Below the pieces are notes generated by a model. It saw nothing but the letters and a program-made list of their open reading frames with translations. It searched no databases and had not been told where the DNA came from. From contig QANZ01013790.1 in assembly GCA_003254925.1 (NCBI GenBank), forward strand, positions 334,851 to 398,850: DNA of 64,000 bases, given 5' to 3'. The position numbers were made by a program, and so were the translations under genes. Below are positions 23,206-35,700 of this stretch, piece after piece. Position 1 is the stretch's first letter; each line of letters starts with the position of its first letter. Origin of the DNA: Chamaecrista fasciculata (Eukaryota > Streptophyta > Magnoliopsida > Fabales > Fabaceae).

Positions 23206-24170
23206 TTAGTTGGAGTTATATATGCCCATATATATACCGAATATCCCTAAATGTTGCATTTTTATTTTATTATTGTCGTTATTTTAAGAGCAACATTATA
23301 TTTGTTGTTATTTCTTAATAAAATCAATTTATCATATTTGGTTTTTAAAATCTATAATTACAAGGAATCGGTTTACTTTTTTGTACAATAATTCAAATAT
23401 AATAATAAATGTCATATATTTTAAGATTTTATTGATATTATATTTAATTAATAATAAAAAGATAATTATATTTGTCATTAAATTTAAATTAACCTTTTAA
23501 TAAAAATTACTTTAATTATAATTTTAATTTAAAAAATCTGAAATGAAAATCTTATCTTTTGGAAATTAAATTGAGATGATTATTTTTTNNNNNNNNNNNN
23601 NNNNNNNNNNNNNNNNNNNNNNNNNNNNNNNNNNNNNNNNNNNNNNNNNNNNNNNNNNNNNNNNNNNNNNNNNNNNNNNNNNNNNNNNNNNNNNNNNNNN
23701 NNNNNNNNNNNNNNNAAAAATAAGATTAATAAAATTAATTTAATTTAAATATATTTTTAAAAATTGAAAAAATTTATTTAATGAATAATAATTATAAAAT
23801 TTAAAATATATTAATTAAGAAATATAAAATATTTATCTAATAAATTTTAATAATAAAAACTAATATGTATAAAAAATTTTCTATTAATAAAATTAAATAA
23901 ATTAAATATTTCAACTAATAAAATTAATTTAAATAAAATATTTTTTTAAAATATATTATTTAATCAAATTAATTAAATTAAAGTAAATGAACTTTGTTAT
24001 ATTTTTAAAAAAATTCAAACTATTTATATAACTTTTATAGAGTAAGTTATCATTTAAGAAATATAAGAACAATTATCATAATTCTTTCAATTATATAAAT
24101 TGTAAAACATGAAAAGTGTAATTAAAATTACATAAAATTAAAAATAAAACAGTCAAATTTAATTATCCTC
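23206..24170. other. AT-rich spacer containing an assembly gap
   Basis: Extremely AT-rich, interrupted by 127 N. No gene, RNA or delimited repeat is seen on either side of the gap. Confidence 0.7.
23589..23715. other. Assembly gap (127 N)
   Basis: Run of N; the true length and content are unknown. Confidence 0.99.
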
Positions 24171-24174
24171 TTCC

Positions 24175-24956
24175 TCGTCATCCTACTGCTACTGCCACTG
24201 TGGCGGCCCATGATCCGGGCAATACCTCTGCACCAGCCTCAACCCAAGCTCTAGCCAATGCCACCCCGGGCACATGTAGCAAGTTTTACCTTGGGCTTGA
24301 CGTAGAGGATTTTTACGTTGATGAGCTACTCCCTTACATTTACCTTTACGACCTCCCTGATTACCTTGATGTTACCTTGATGTCTTTCATCTGCCTCTCC
24401 GGATAGTGAACGGTAGTGTAAAGGGCTGCACATGTCTCTCAATATGAGCATCCTCGGAAAACAGGGGAAGTATTCATAAACGGTCTCATAAAGCCCGACT
24501 GAATAGTAGGAGTCGTCATCATCATAGAATACAATGTCAAGATAAAAAAACCATGTGACGAATCTGGCATACCAAACATCGATGTTTGCATACCATACAT
24601 CGGTGTCGAAAGACCAGGCATGTGGAATGATGAAGGACCAGGCATATGGGATGTCGAAGGACCAGGCATATGCGATGACAAAGAAATAGGCACGTGAGAT
24701 GTCGATGAACCAGGACTAGGCACGTGAGATGTCAAAGGACCAGGACCAGACATGTGAATTGAGGAAAGACTAGCATAGCTTGAAAAGGAATGCGGAGATG
24801 ACTCCTCTGGCTCCTTAAGTGCATTGGATGACTGACAAAAGAAGTGTCTCGGCTGGTGAGCTGGTGGCGGTCGCTCACATGCGATTTTGTGATCCTAATC
24901 TTTCTTTTTTTATTTTGTATTATATAAATAGAAAAACCGTCATGTAATACATCCAA
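24175..24956 (-). pseudogene. Unidentified coding remnant with GPSTSHMP repeats
   Basis: This GC-richer island stands out in AT-rich surroundings. On the minus strand an open stretch from about 24890 to 24439 reads CERPPPAHQPRHFF, then several degenerate octapeptides of the type PGPSTSHMP and GPSSFHMP, then YGMQTSMFGMP. The underlying DNA is a 24-27-bp tandem repeat (24600-24750). The start is missing upstream and further stops occur downstream. Proline/serine tails like this occur at the C-terminus of plant mobile-domain (MAIN-like) and some transposase proteins, so a transposon-derived remnant is my best guess. The family cannot be settled from this piece. Confidence 0.35.
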
Positions 24957-26701
24957 AAGAAAATCTCATAATATTTCTTTTCCTAATTTTTCAAAAATAT
25001 AAATATAAAAATTTCATAACAGTAATAACAAGAATAGATGTACTCACCTGAAATCTTTAATCGAAGAAATCACAGTCGAGCAAAATCGCAACCTAGCTTT
25101 CATGATTCTCAAAAACACATCATATTCCTGCAGAAAAACTCGTATAAGATATCCGAAATTTCAAATAAGTAGATCAGATTCACGAAAAAAAACATAACAG
25201 AGTTGTGTTTTGGAATTTTCAGTAGGAAGAAGTACCAACATTTCAGAAAGAAGAAAATAAAAGTAAATGAAGTTAGCGGCAGAAGAAACTTTGCTTACCA
25301 TCTTACCGGTACATAAGCGTTTGGAAATTTTATTCAGTCCGGCATCCTTAGCTAAACTATGTTTTGGGCACACGGAAACTTCTTTATTAAAAGTATATCA
25401 AAATTGATGCTGTTCAGTTTTTAGAGAAAACTTCTGCTTTGAATCAGTGGCGTAGTCTAGAAATTTTTCATAGNACTCATTTTTATTATCCAATGAACTC
25501 ATCCAAACTAACAATTTCAAGAAAATAAAGAGATTTGACCAAAAAACCCAATTTTCGTTACTTATAAACCCTAGAGTAAAAACAGTGCCAAATCTCAATA
25601 CTTTGGAGTTTTAATGGCTTCCAGAGATACCCAACCTAATATACTATCATCAAAGGATTCATTCCAACCAAGAAAGTCAAGAAACAATGATAAAATTGAT
25701 GTTTTTTGGACATGGTTCTGTTATGGCCGAAAATGAAGCAAAAATAAAATAAAAAAAATGGTAGCGAGGATTTCCATCAACCATGGAATGATTCTAGAGT
25801 TATTAGAACATCAGAAATCCCTCAAGGAACAGCAGCAACCGGCAAACTAACAGCAACAACCGAAAATTGGANCTTTTGTTTTTTTTTCTAGACAGGAAAT
25901 AAAAAAGACCAACTCGCTAATCCTTTGACTTTTGAAGTTGAATAGTCAAACAATTATCATTATCACTATCATGCCCGAAAAAAAAATATTTCGGTTATAG
26001 AATAGTAAAATAATTTTTGTTCCTAATCTTATGGTTAACTTAGCCATTCAAAATTATTTTCCTTCATTTTGGTAGTTAAAGAATTTGAATAATGTATTTG
26101 ATGGCTGACCTATTAAGTTCCTTGATTTTTGAATAAGGGAATTGGATCCTTGAAGTTGGTATTTTCTAAGTTTTTTTTTAAGTTCCTTGCTTTTCTTATG
26201 CAGAAAACACACCATTTATTATTGTTATTATTATTTATTATTATTTTATTTTCAATTGTAGACCAATCTGTTATGGAGAAAAAACTTTAAGAAATTTAGG
26301 AAAGCCCAACTTCAAAAATTTTGCAACAATGTAGGAACTAATACTATCATACTACATAAAAAATAATAGAAATATCATTGTTTTTTCTAATATACGCACA
26401 TTAATTTTTTTAGCTATAAAAGTTAAGATATTATATTGGGCATTTATCGGATTTACATATGAAACAAAAATAAATAAACAAGAAAATTAGTAATAACAAT
26501 TAAGTAACAATAATAATGTTTTGGAAAAGAACATATATGGGTCTGCACTTGGTTCTTTTCCAAGAGAATGACAAAATATTGGCCATAAAACTACATGAAA
26601 AATGAAAATTCAAAGGCAAGTGATCACAATTCCCAAGGACTATATTTCTACCTAAGCTACAAAAATGTTCATCATCATCATCATCCCCAGAACTCGTGTA
26701 G
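24957..26701. other. Spacer and 3' flank of TAD3
   Basis: AT-rich with N at 25474 and 25872. Short frames here lack coding character. Positions 26640-26701 are probably TAD3 3' UTR (a CAT-repeat tract at 26669-26685). No other feature is recognised. Confidence 0.5.
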
Positions 26702-29700
26702 TTACTTAGGCTCTACAACTTGAACATTTTGTTTATTGAGGAGTTCCACAGGCAAGAAAACTCTGAAAACAGCATAATGATGATTCAAGCTCTTCTCTCC
26801 TTGTAATCTATGAACACTGCCCAAGGCACCAGCATTAGGATTTGGAAAAGCATAAAATATCCGCCTGATTCTCTGATGGACTAGCGCCATAGCACACCTA
26901 ATATCAAAGAAGAATGATCAGAGAAAGCTACAATTGAAATATGTTATAACCATCTGATATTGCAATCTGAAATGCCACAATTAATTGAAGCATGGTTTGA
27001 AGGGGGTGTTTTATTTTGTGAAGCATTCAGAAGATAAACATAACAACAAAGAAACTAAGGGGAAACTAATCCGACACGGTTGATTTTTTCCATGTAAACC
27101 ATTAGTAGAAGGACTATACTTATAAAAGGTTCCTCATATATCTTTGCAATAAGATTATCCAATGAAAATAAGACAGATGCCAAAACTGTTTTGCATGAGA
27201 GAAAATAAGATATAACTTTTAATCCAACTAATCATATACAGGCTGATTTAATCAGTCCTAGATCAAGCAATCATGGTTTGCACACAAGCGACACCACAGT
27301 AGTTACTACAAATGTACATACCAAGAACCCAGCATATGAACTTAATCTCATGCATAGCTAAAATAAGGGGGAAAATGAAGGGAATAGATAAGAAAGCCTA
27401 TAGTAGGGGTCAATGTTTATGAAAAGCTTATCTGAATTCCAATTTTTATATATATTATTTACAATAAAGTAGGGGCTTAATTATCAATTATGCCAAAAAA
27501 AGGACATCGAGAAAGAAGAGTGGATCAAAATCAGAAAAGTACATTATCTACAAGCTTACATTGCGCATGGTTCCCAAACAAGAAAGATGTCATAACCAGT
27601 GCATAAGTAAGGTCTTTCAGACATCTGATCGGAAATCTGACAGACAGGATTTAATTTTTCATCATCCTCAACCTGAAACACCATACGCCAATGAGAATAG
27701 AAAATGTTCAATGAATTACTCCTTTCTCAGACAAATTATCCCAAGTGTATTCAAATGAATGATATTGCGTCAGCATTTTATGTTTTATTTATTGCCAATG
27801 TTTCAGCCAGAATTCCCAATTGAGTCACACAGAATCAGAGACAACAGTTGCAAAATTAATGAATGAGCAGAAATCGATGCATGGTTTCTGCATTATACAT
27901 TGGATCATTCACTTATCTTGAGAGATATTGCAAAGTTCATAAAAGCACATAGTCTGATAGTCCAAGAACTCCATGATCAATTAAGGTGTTAAGAAAACCA
28001 CCATAAAGTAAAATGATTTTGATAATTTCTCGGGCATTGCATGATTATTTCATAAAGTTAAGAACTACAAGTAACCAAGAAAAGTATTCATCAACCAAGT
28101 TTCTTCAGAATATCAAAAAGCAAACTGTCACTTACAATTTCAGGAACAGTTCTCTGTCTTTTCGCAGGAGAGCTTATCCGAGAAAATTTCTCATGATCCA
28201 ATTGCAAATATTTTTCTTCAATGTTACCTGCAGAGGGAAAAAGGAATCTATCCCTGGCAGCAGAAGATTCAATAGCTACAATAGCAGCATGCCGCAAAGG
28301 GTGCCAATTATGTAATCCTTGTGATAGTGATTGTCGCTCAGCCCACCGCCAAGGATTTAAGCAAGCCACTTCTCTATGAGTTTGTTTGAGTTGATTGGAT
28401 GAACCGTTTAAATGTGATGGGTCACTGGGTGCCAAAGAGTCAGAAATGGGATGGAAACAAGGGAATTCTGGCTTTTTAATGCAGCTGGAGTCAGTGCTAC
28501 AATGGTCTTTGCAGGAATTCCGAGCAAAAACCTCATCATGTGCACTTGAAATCACCTGTTTAGCTGAAGGATCAACTATCACTGCAGCATTGACTATCTG
28601 CTTTGTAGATTACATAAGTAGGTTAGAGTGAACAGTCAATTGAAATCATTGCTCTATGAAATAGACATAAATCATACTATTATTTGCTTCATTTGAACTT
28701 TTGGCACCAAATTACACTAACCAGCTCCACGAATAATTTCGGGAGAGGGGCATCAAGAGGCTATAAAATATCAGTCGCAAGAAGAAACCCAAGAATGATT
28801 CATCAACCAAAGAAAATACAATTTTATAAATTCAGAAACCACGGTATCACTTCTAGTTTCCAAAAAAAAAAAAAACCAGTAAAATTGCATNGTTTCCAAA
28901 AAAAAAAAAAAGACCAGTAAAATTGCATTTATTAAATCATGTTTGGAACTTGAGTACTAAAAATTTGCTGTCAGAACTCGGAACTAACAAGTTCAAGAAG
29001 ACCTTAACCTAAGGAAACACTCAAAATCACCATACCAATGCATAGGGATATTATCAATTAATACTTAAAGACACACACACACGAAATCCAATTACATATG
29101 ATTACAATAGTTAATAGAATCCTACACATCTGCTGATGGCACTCACACTACTAGGTTCTGGCCTTTAAATGATATGACTATCACGATGCATCCAAGAAAA
29201 ATTTTGTCAATGTCTCTGACTCTCTGGTGCCTTAAACTTGGATCCTGAAGAATCATATTTTATGACGAGAAGAAGAAAGCTTTTCTGGGATAATAGCACA
29301 TGACATATCAATCTTTCTTCACAAAAGTTATAGCATTTATACTTGCACAAATTTCAGAGAAAATTAGTTTCTTGTACGACACTCTAAGTAAGTTGGAGAT
29401 AAAATTTTAATAGTACGACACTCTAAGTAAAACTACCCTAAAGTATTTCAAGACAGGATAGTGGACAAAGAACCAAGTAAATAAGGGTCCTCAAACTGTT
29501 CTTCCAAATTAAGGTATGATAAGCTAGAGAAAGGCAGAAGTTAAGCCTCTCCAGCAGTCAGGTATTTGTGCGTCATCTCTTATGTGTAAAATAGATTAAT
29601 AGATTGGCCAAAAAAAAAAGATTAATAGGAAAAGTTTGTAAGTACCAAGCCGTCCTCAGATGATGCCAACTCAAAAGCTGATTGCATAAACTTGAAAATT

Positions 29701-32700
29701 AACTTTGAGTCCTCCTCACTGAATCCAGTTATGCCATCAATGCTACTGTAATTTGAATAAGAAAGCCATGGCAATGCCAGAAGCAAAGTCAGCTATTCTT
29801 CTAATAGACAAGCAATGAAGAGAAGAAAAAAAAATATAATTGACAAAAAATAAACAAATAACATGATGGTATATTTAACTAATGTCAGCAAGCATAATTA
29901 AATGTTTCAGAAATTTGGTGTCCAAAGACATTGCTTAGGCTGCCAAATTGCTATGGTATTTTCTAATTAATAATACAGTAATTAGTACAGCTAAGACTAG
30001 AATGGAAGATATGTGTACCAGGTGCTCGCAACTACTAATGCAATTGTTCTGAGTGTATCATATTTCCCTAAACCGCTAGTTCTTTTTTAATATAGGACAA
30101 TGATCACCATATTGTGTTGAGAGCATAATCAGGCATGGAATATTCCTTTTCTAAGAGACTGTTTCTCGCCTCTATTATCTTTCGTCCATAACAAAAAGTC
30201 AAAACTCTTATTCTCTTTCATATTAGCAAGCCATATACAGTGACAAACATGTATAAATATTGTGCACTTACGACTTTTCTGCTTGGTTGTCTTGTCTCAA
30301 TAAGTTGAAGCATTTATTATTTCCTTTTTCAATTAAGAACTACAAAGTTACATATTATTTTAATCTGCATTGGTTTTAAAACAGAACAAATCGCAGGGTA
30401 TAAACAAGGCAATATGAAAAATGCTCAGATCAATTTCCATTGATTTCAGGACCCAACTATATACAGAAAGAATCCTGTGAAGAATATACAGCTGTACAAA
30501 CTAAAGAATACTCTAGAAAGGAAAAACTGAATAAATCCTAACGGCCTCTAGCTACCAGAAACAGAAAAGGAATATTTACAGCTAAACCAATCTCCTAAAA
30601 ACATCTGTACAGTAAAATGAACCTATGAGAAAAGTACACGTGGAAAAATAATAAAACTAATAATCTTAACACCCCCCCTTCAAGTTGGAGGCTGGTGAAA
30701 ATTCAACAGACCCAACTTGGCGACAAGTTCAGAAAATTTCGGTCCTGGGAGTGCCTTGGTAAATAAGTCTGCCAACTGATGATGTGTGGAAATGTACTGT
30801 GGTGCAACAAATCCTTTTTTATACTGCTCGCGCACTAAGTGACAATCAATATCCAAATGTTTGGTACGCTCATGAAATACTGGATTAGCCATGATATGAA
30901 GTGCAGCTTGACTGTCACACCACATAGAGATAGGAGTAGGAACAACCTGCTGCATATCAGCAAGCATGTAATGAATCCATAGAAGTTCACAAACAGTGGT
31001 AGACATACTCCGATATTCTGCTTCTGCTGAACTTCTGGAAATGGTGACCTGTTTCTTGGTTTTCCAAGAGACCAAACTTCCCCCTAAAAACACACAATAA
31101 CCTGTAATTGATCGTCGTGTATCTGGGCAAGCAGCCCAATCTGCATCACAATATGCTTCAACCAACAATGCAGGGTTTGAATTGTCCTTAACAGGATAAA
31201 ACAAACCTTTAGAGGGTTCAGTTTTCAAATAACGCAATATATGGAGAGCTGCATTCCAATGGCATTGGTGAGGCTCATGAAGAAACTGGCTCAACTGTTG
31301 TGTGGCATAAGTGATGTCGGGTCTAGTGAAGCCTAGGTACAGCAACCTCCCTATAAGCCTTCGATACTTTTCTGGGTCAGCTAACTTTGATGTTTCTGAA
31401 GTCTGGAACTTAATGTTCCTAACCATGGGAGTAGGAGCTGATTTAGAACCCATCATACCAGCATCCTCTAGTAAATCTAACGTGTACTTGCGCTGGTTGA
31501 TGTATAACCCAGCAGCAGACCGAGCAATCTCAAGGCCCAGAAAAAACTTTGCCTCTCCCAAGTCTTTAATAGTGAAAATATTATGCAGAAAATTCTTAAC
31601 CTCAGTGATAGCATTCATGGTAGAACCAGCAACTAGGATATCATCAACATAGATTAATAAAACAATGAAATTCATACCAGCACCTCGAGTGAACAAACAA
31701 TGATCATGGCTTGACTGGGCGAAGCCAATCTTCTGTAACTGTTTGGTAAGCTCAATATTCCACTGACGTGAAGCTTGTTTCAGCCCATATAGGCTTCTCT
31801 TGAGCTTGCAAACTTGACCTTCCTCTGCATTATATCCTGGTGGAGGCTGCATATAAATTTCTTCATCAAGATGTCCATGGAGGAATGCATTATTGACATC
31901 AAATTGATGCAATAACCATCCATGGTGAGCAACTAATGCAAGTAATAATCGCACAGTGACATTTTTGGCTACAGGAGAGAAACTGTCGCTGAAATCAACA
32001 CCTTCAATCTGATTATAACCTTTCGCGACCAAACGAGCCTTAAATCTCTCTACTGTCCCATCTGCCTTTAGCTTTATCTTATACACCCATTTGCAGCCTA
32101 TGGGTCTCTTTCCAGCAGGTATATCCACCATTTCCCAAGTTTGATTCTTGTCTAAGGCATCAAGTTCCTTCTGCATGGCCAATTGCCAATCTGGAGACTT
32201 GCTTGCTTCAGTGTAAGATTGTGGTTCTCTGTGTTGAGACATGGCACAAAGAGAGTTAACATAATCAGCAGAGAAATTATTTAGTGGAATAAAAGGGTAT
32301 GCAAGAGGAGTGTGGTCAGTAGGCTTAGTAATAGCACAATGAACATAATTTTCAAGCCAAAAAGAAGGTTTCTTCTCCCTTGTACTTCTACGAGGCTGAA
32401 TTGGCAGAGATACTGGTTCTGGAATTATTTCTGCAGAAACATTAGGACTGTCAGCTTGCACTGAACTTTCAGCATGCTGCCCATCTCTTGCTGTAATGTC
32501 TCTGGAAGGGGCAGAAATTGGAGCAGCGGAAAAATCATATGGTGTTATATCATCCACTGGAATAGGTAAAGGAGAAGCCTCATGTTCACTCGAAGGTAAA
32601 ACTTTGTAAGGAAAAATACCTTCATAAAATTCTACATCCCTGGAAATAAAGCATTTCTTAGAACTTAACTCATAAACCTTATAACCTTTGCAGTTGGGTA

Positions 32701-35700
32701 TATATCCTAGGAAAATACATTTCCTTGCCCGAGAATCAAACTTCTTCTTGTAAGGATCTAGGTTGACAGCATAGCATAGGAACCCAAATACTCTCAATTT
32801 AGTATAGTCTGGAATTTTATTAGTAAGAACTTGAAAGGGGCATTTCCATTTTAAAATAGCAAAAGGGAGTCTGTTAATCAAATGTGCAGCAGTAAGGACT
32901 GCTTCTCCCCAAAAACGCTGAGGTAAACAAGCATGATGTAGCAGGGCTCGAGCAACCTGAATAACATGCCTGTGCTTTCTCTCTACTACCCCATTCTGTT
33001 GGGGTGTATAGGGGCAAGTCTTTTGGTGCAAAATACCTCGAGTTTGCAGCAAATTTTGACATTCATGCCCAATAAACTCCCCCCCATTATCAGTTCTAAT
33101 AATTTTTACATGTGAATCAAACTGTGTTTTGGCATATGACAGAAATTTATCAATAATATTGACCACTTGACTCTTAGCTTGCATTAAGAACACCCACACA
33201 GCCCTGGAGAAGTCATCCACAATAGTCAAAAAATACTTAGAACCAGAAATAGAAACCACACTATAAGGGCCCCAAACATCCATGTGTAACAGTTCAAAGA
33301 TTCTAGTAGTATTGATAGTACTTAAACCAAATACATTTCTAGTTTGTTTAGCCGAATGGCATACATCACAGGCAACATCAAGGTTATTTGTGGGAAAATT
33401 CAGTTTAGTCATAGCAGCTTGTCCAGGGTGACCAAGTCTCTCATGCCAGTACATCTTCTGGTCAATCGTAGTACAAGCTATGTGACATGTATCTGCATTC
33501 TCATCCTTCTTCAGCAAGTATAATCCCTTTCTTGTTACCCCCTTAGCAATAACTTTCTTACTCAAATGGTCCTGCATTACACATTCAGATGTGGTGAAAA
33601 TAAAATCCAAACCACCACTCATGGCCAATCTCTGAACTGATATAAGATTATATTTAAACTCTGGAATGTAAAGTACATCCTTGAGCAAAAGTCTAAAATT
33701 AAGAACTATATTGCCCATCTGTTTCACATGTTTCACAGTACCATCTGGTAAAGTCACTGTATGCATATAATTAATTTCCCTTAATTGAGAAAATAAGGAC
33801 AAATCTCCAGATATATGGTTAGAAGCTCCTGAGTCAATAATCCAGTCCACATTTCTATTTATACCAATATCTGTATCAGTATGAGCATCAATGATACCTG
33901 AGAAGTCAACGAAGCAACTAGTATCACCTGCAGTGTTATCAGCTGGTTCCTTTCCCTTCAAGTATTTCTGCATCTCCTTATGAATCAAGTCTGCTATGTT
34001 GCCATTATCATTGCTCTTTCCATCCTGCAGTATATCAGTGTTGTTGGAGATTGTGCCCTAGGGCCAATCATTTTATTTGATAAATATGTTGTGAACATAT
34101 TATTAATTTATGGAAGATAAATTAATGTGTTGTCATATTATTTGCATGTTTACTATGATAACGTCCATGATTAATTATGAGATAATTAATCTANCTACGA
34201 TTCCCAACAAGTGTCAGTATTCACATTATGGGCATAACTCTGCCCTCTCCTTGGTTTTTGATTTTGGTATTCCTTAAACCAGTCTGGATACCCATTCTTT
34301 TTGAAACAAGCATCCTCCAGATGACCCATCTTGCTGCAATAAGTACAGAATCTATCACCCTTCTTACCTACATCTTTCTTAGCAAAATTCTTGTTACTGT
34401 GTTTCTGCTGCACAGCCAAAGCACTTGACTCACTAGTAATAGTGCTAGGTACAGTATCAGTACGCTGTCTTTCAACACGAATAATAATGGAATAAGCTTT
34501 GTTAAAGGATGGCAGAGGATCTAAAAGCAGGATATTACTCACTACAGTATTATAACTCTCATTGAGTCCCATCAGAAATTGCATCACCTGATCTGAAGAT
34601 TCAATTTCATCATGTTGCTTGTCAGCATCACAGCTACAGCGAGGTCGTGGCTCAAGACAGTTCAGCTCCTCCCACAACTTCTTCAGCTTATTTGAGTACA
34701 CTGCGAGTGAATCACCACCTTGCTTCAGCCCAGCTAGCTGTTTCTTGATGTTGAAGACCTGGGTTTTATCTCGCTGACCAAATTTCTCCTCCAGCTCCAA
34801 CCAAAGCTGCCTAGAAGTAGGACAGTACACGTACACCTCTGAAAGCTCCTTAACCATGGAATTTATAATCCAAGAAATGACCATTGAGTCTACAAAGACC
34901 CAGTTAAGATACTCCGAAGATGTTTCATCGACAGGTTTAGGGATGGTTCCATCGATGAACCCCAGCTTATTCTTCGACAGTAATGCTACCTTCATCGAAC
35001 GACTCCAGATGATGAAGTTAGTCATAGTTAGAGGGCTAGAAACCAATTGTAGCCCTGGGTTATCTGAAGAATGTAGGTACAGAGGATCCCTACGACTCTC
35101 TGCATCAGAACGTCCTCCATTAGAACGAATATCGCTAGCAGCAGCAGTACCAACAGATGGAGAAGACTGTGATTCAGCCATTCTTCCTTTTAGTAAGTGA
35201 GTGTATATCTGAGCGCCTCGTCTAAACCTTGCGAACCAGGCTCTGATACCATAAAACAGAACAAATCGCAGGGTATAAACAAGGCAATATGAAAAATGCT
35301 CAGATCAATTTCCATTGATTTCAGGACCCAACTATATACAGAAAGAATCCTGTGAAGAATATACAGCTGTACAAACTAAAGAATACTCTAGAAAGGAAAA
35401 ACTGAATAAATCCTAACGGCCTCTAGCTACCAGAAACAGAAAAGGAATATTTACAGCTAAACCAATCTCCTAAAAACATCTGTACAGTAAAATGAACCTA
35501 TGAGAAAAGTACACGTGGAAAAATAATAAAACTAATAATCTTAACAGGTTTATTGACCTGATAACCCATTTCTTTAATAAGTTAATGAAAACTTCATATA
35601 GAGATGCCAGCAACAATATTACAAGAGACCATAACACACACACACATATGAATATAGAGAAAGAGAGAGAATCCAATATAAAACTTACCAGGTCCTCGGA

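Larger units (their letters stand above)
30372..35551 (-). mobile_element. Full-length Ty1/copia LTR retrotransposon in TAD3 intron 5
   Basis: A GGTTT duplication flanks the element (30372-30376 and 35547-35551); the element proper is 30377-35546. LTRs of 295 bp lie at 30377-30671 and 35252-35546 and are identical as far as I can read them. Reading on the minus strand, a primer-binding site TGGTATCAGAGC (35251-35240), complementary to initiator methionine tRNA, follows the 5' LTR directly. A G-rich polypurine tract (GAAGGGGGGG) abuts the 3' LTR. Gag and pol are copia-type with integrase before reverse transcriptase. Identical LTRs mean very recent insertion. The single visible break is a nested 168-bp element. 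The LTRs begin TG and end TA rather than CA. Confidence 0.97.

Noticed and set aside
31311..31652. Plus-strand frame in copia pol
   Set aside because: Antisense shadow of the reverse-transcriptase region.
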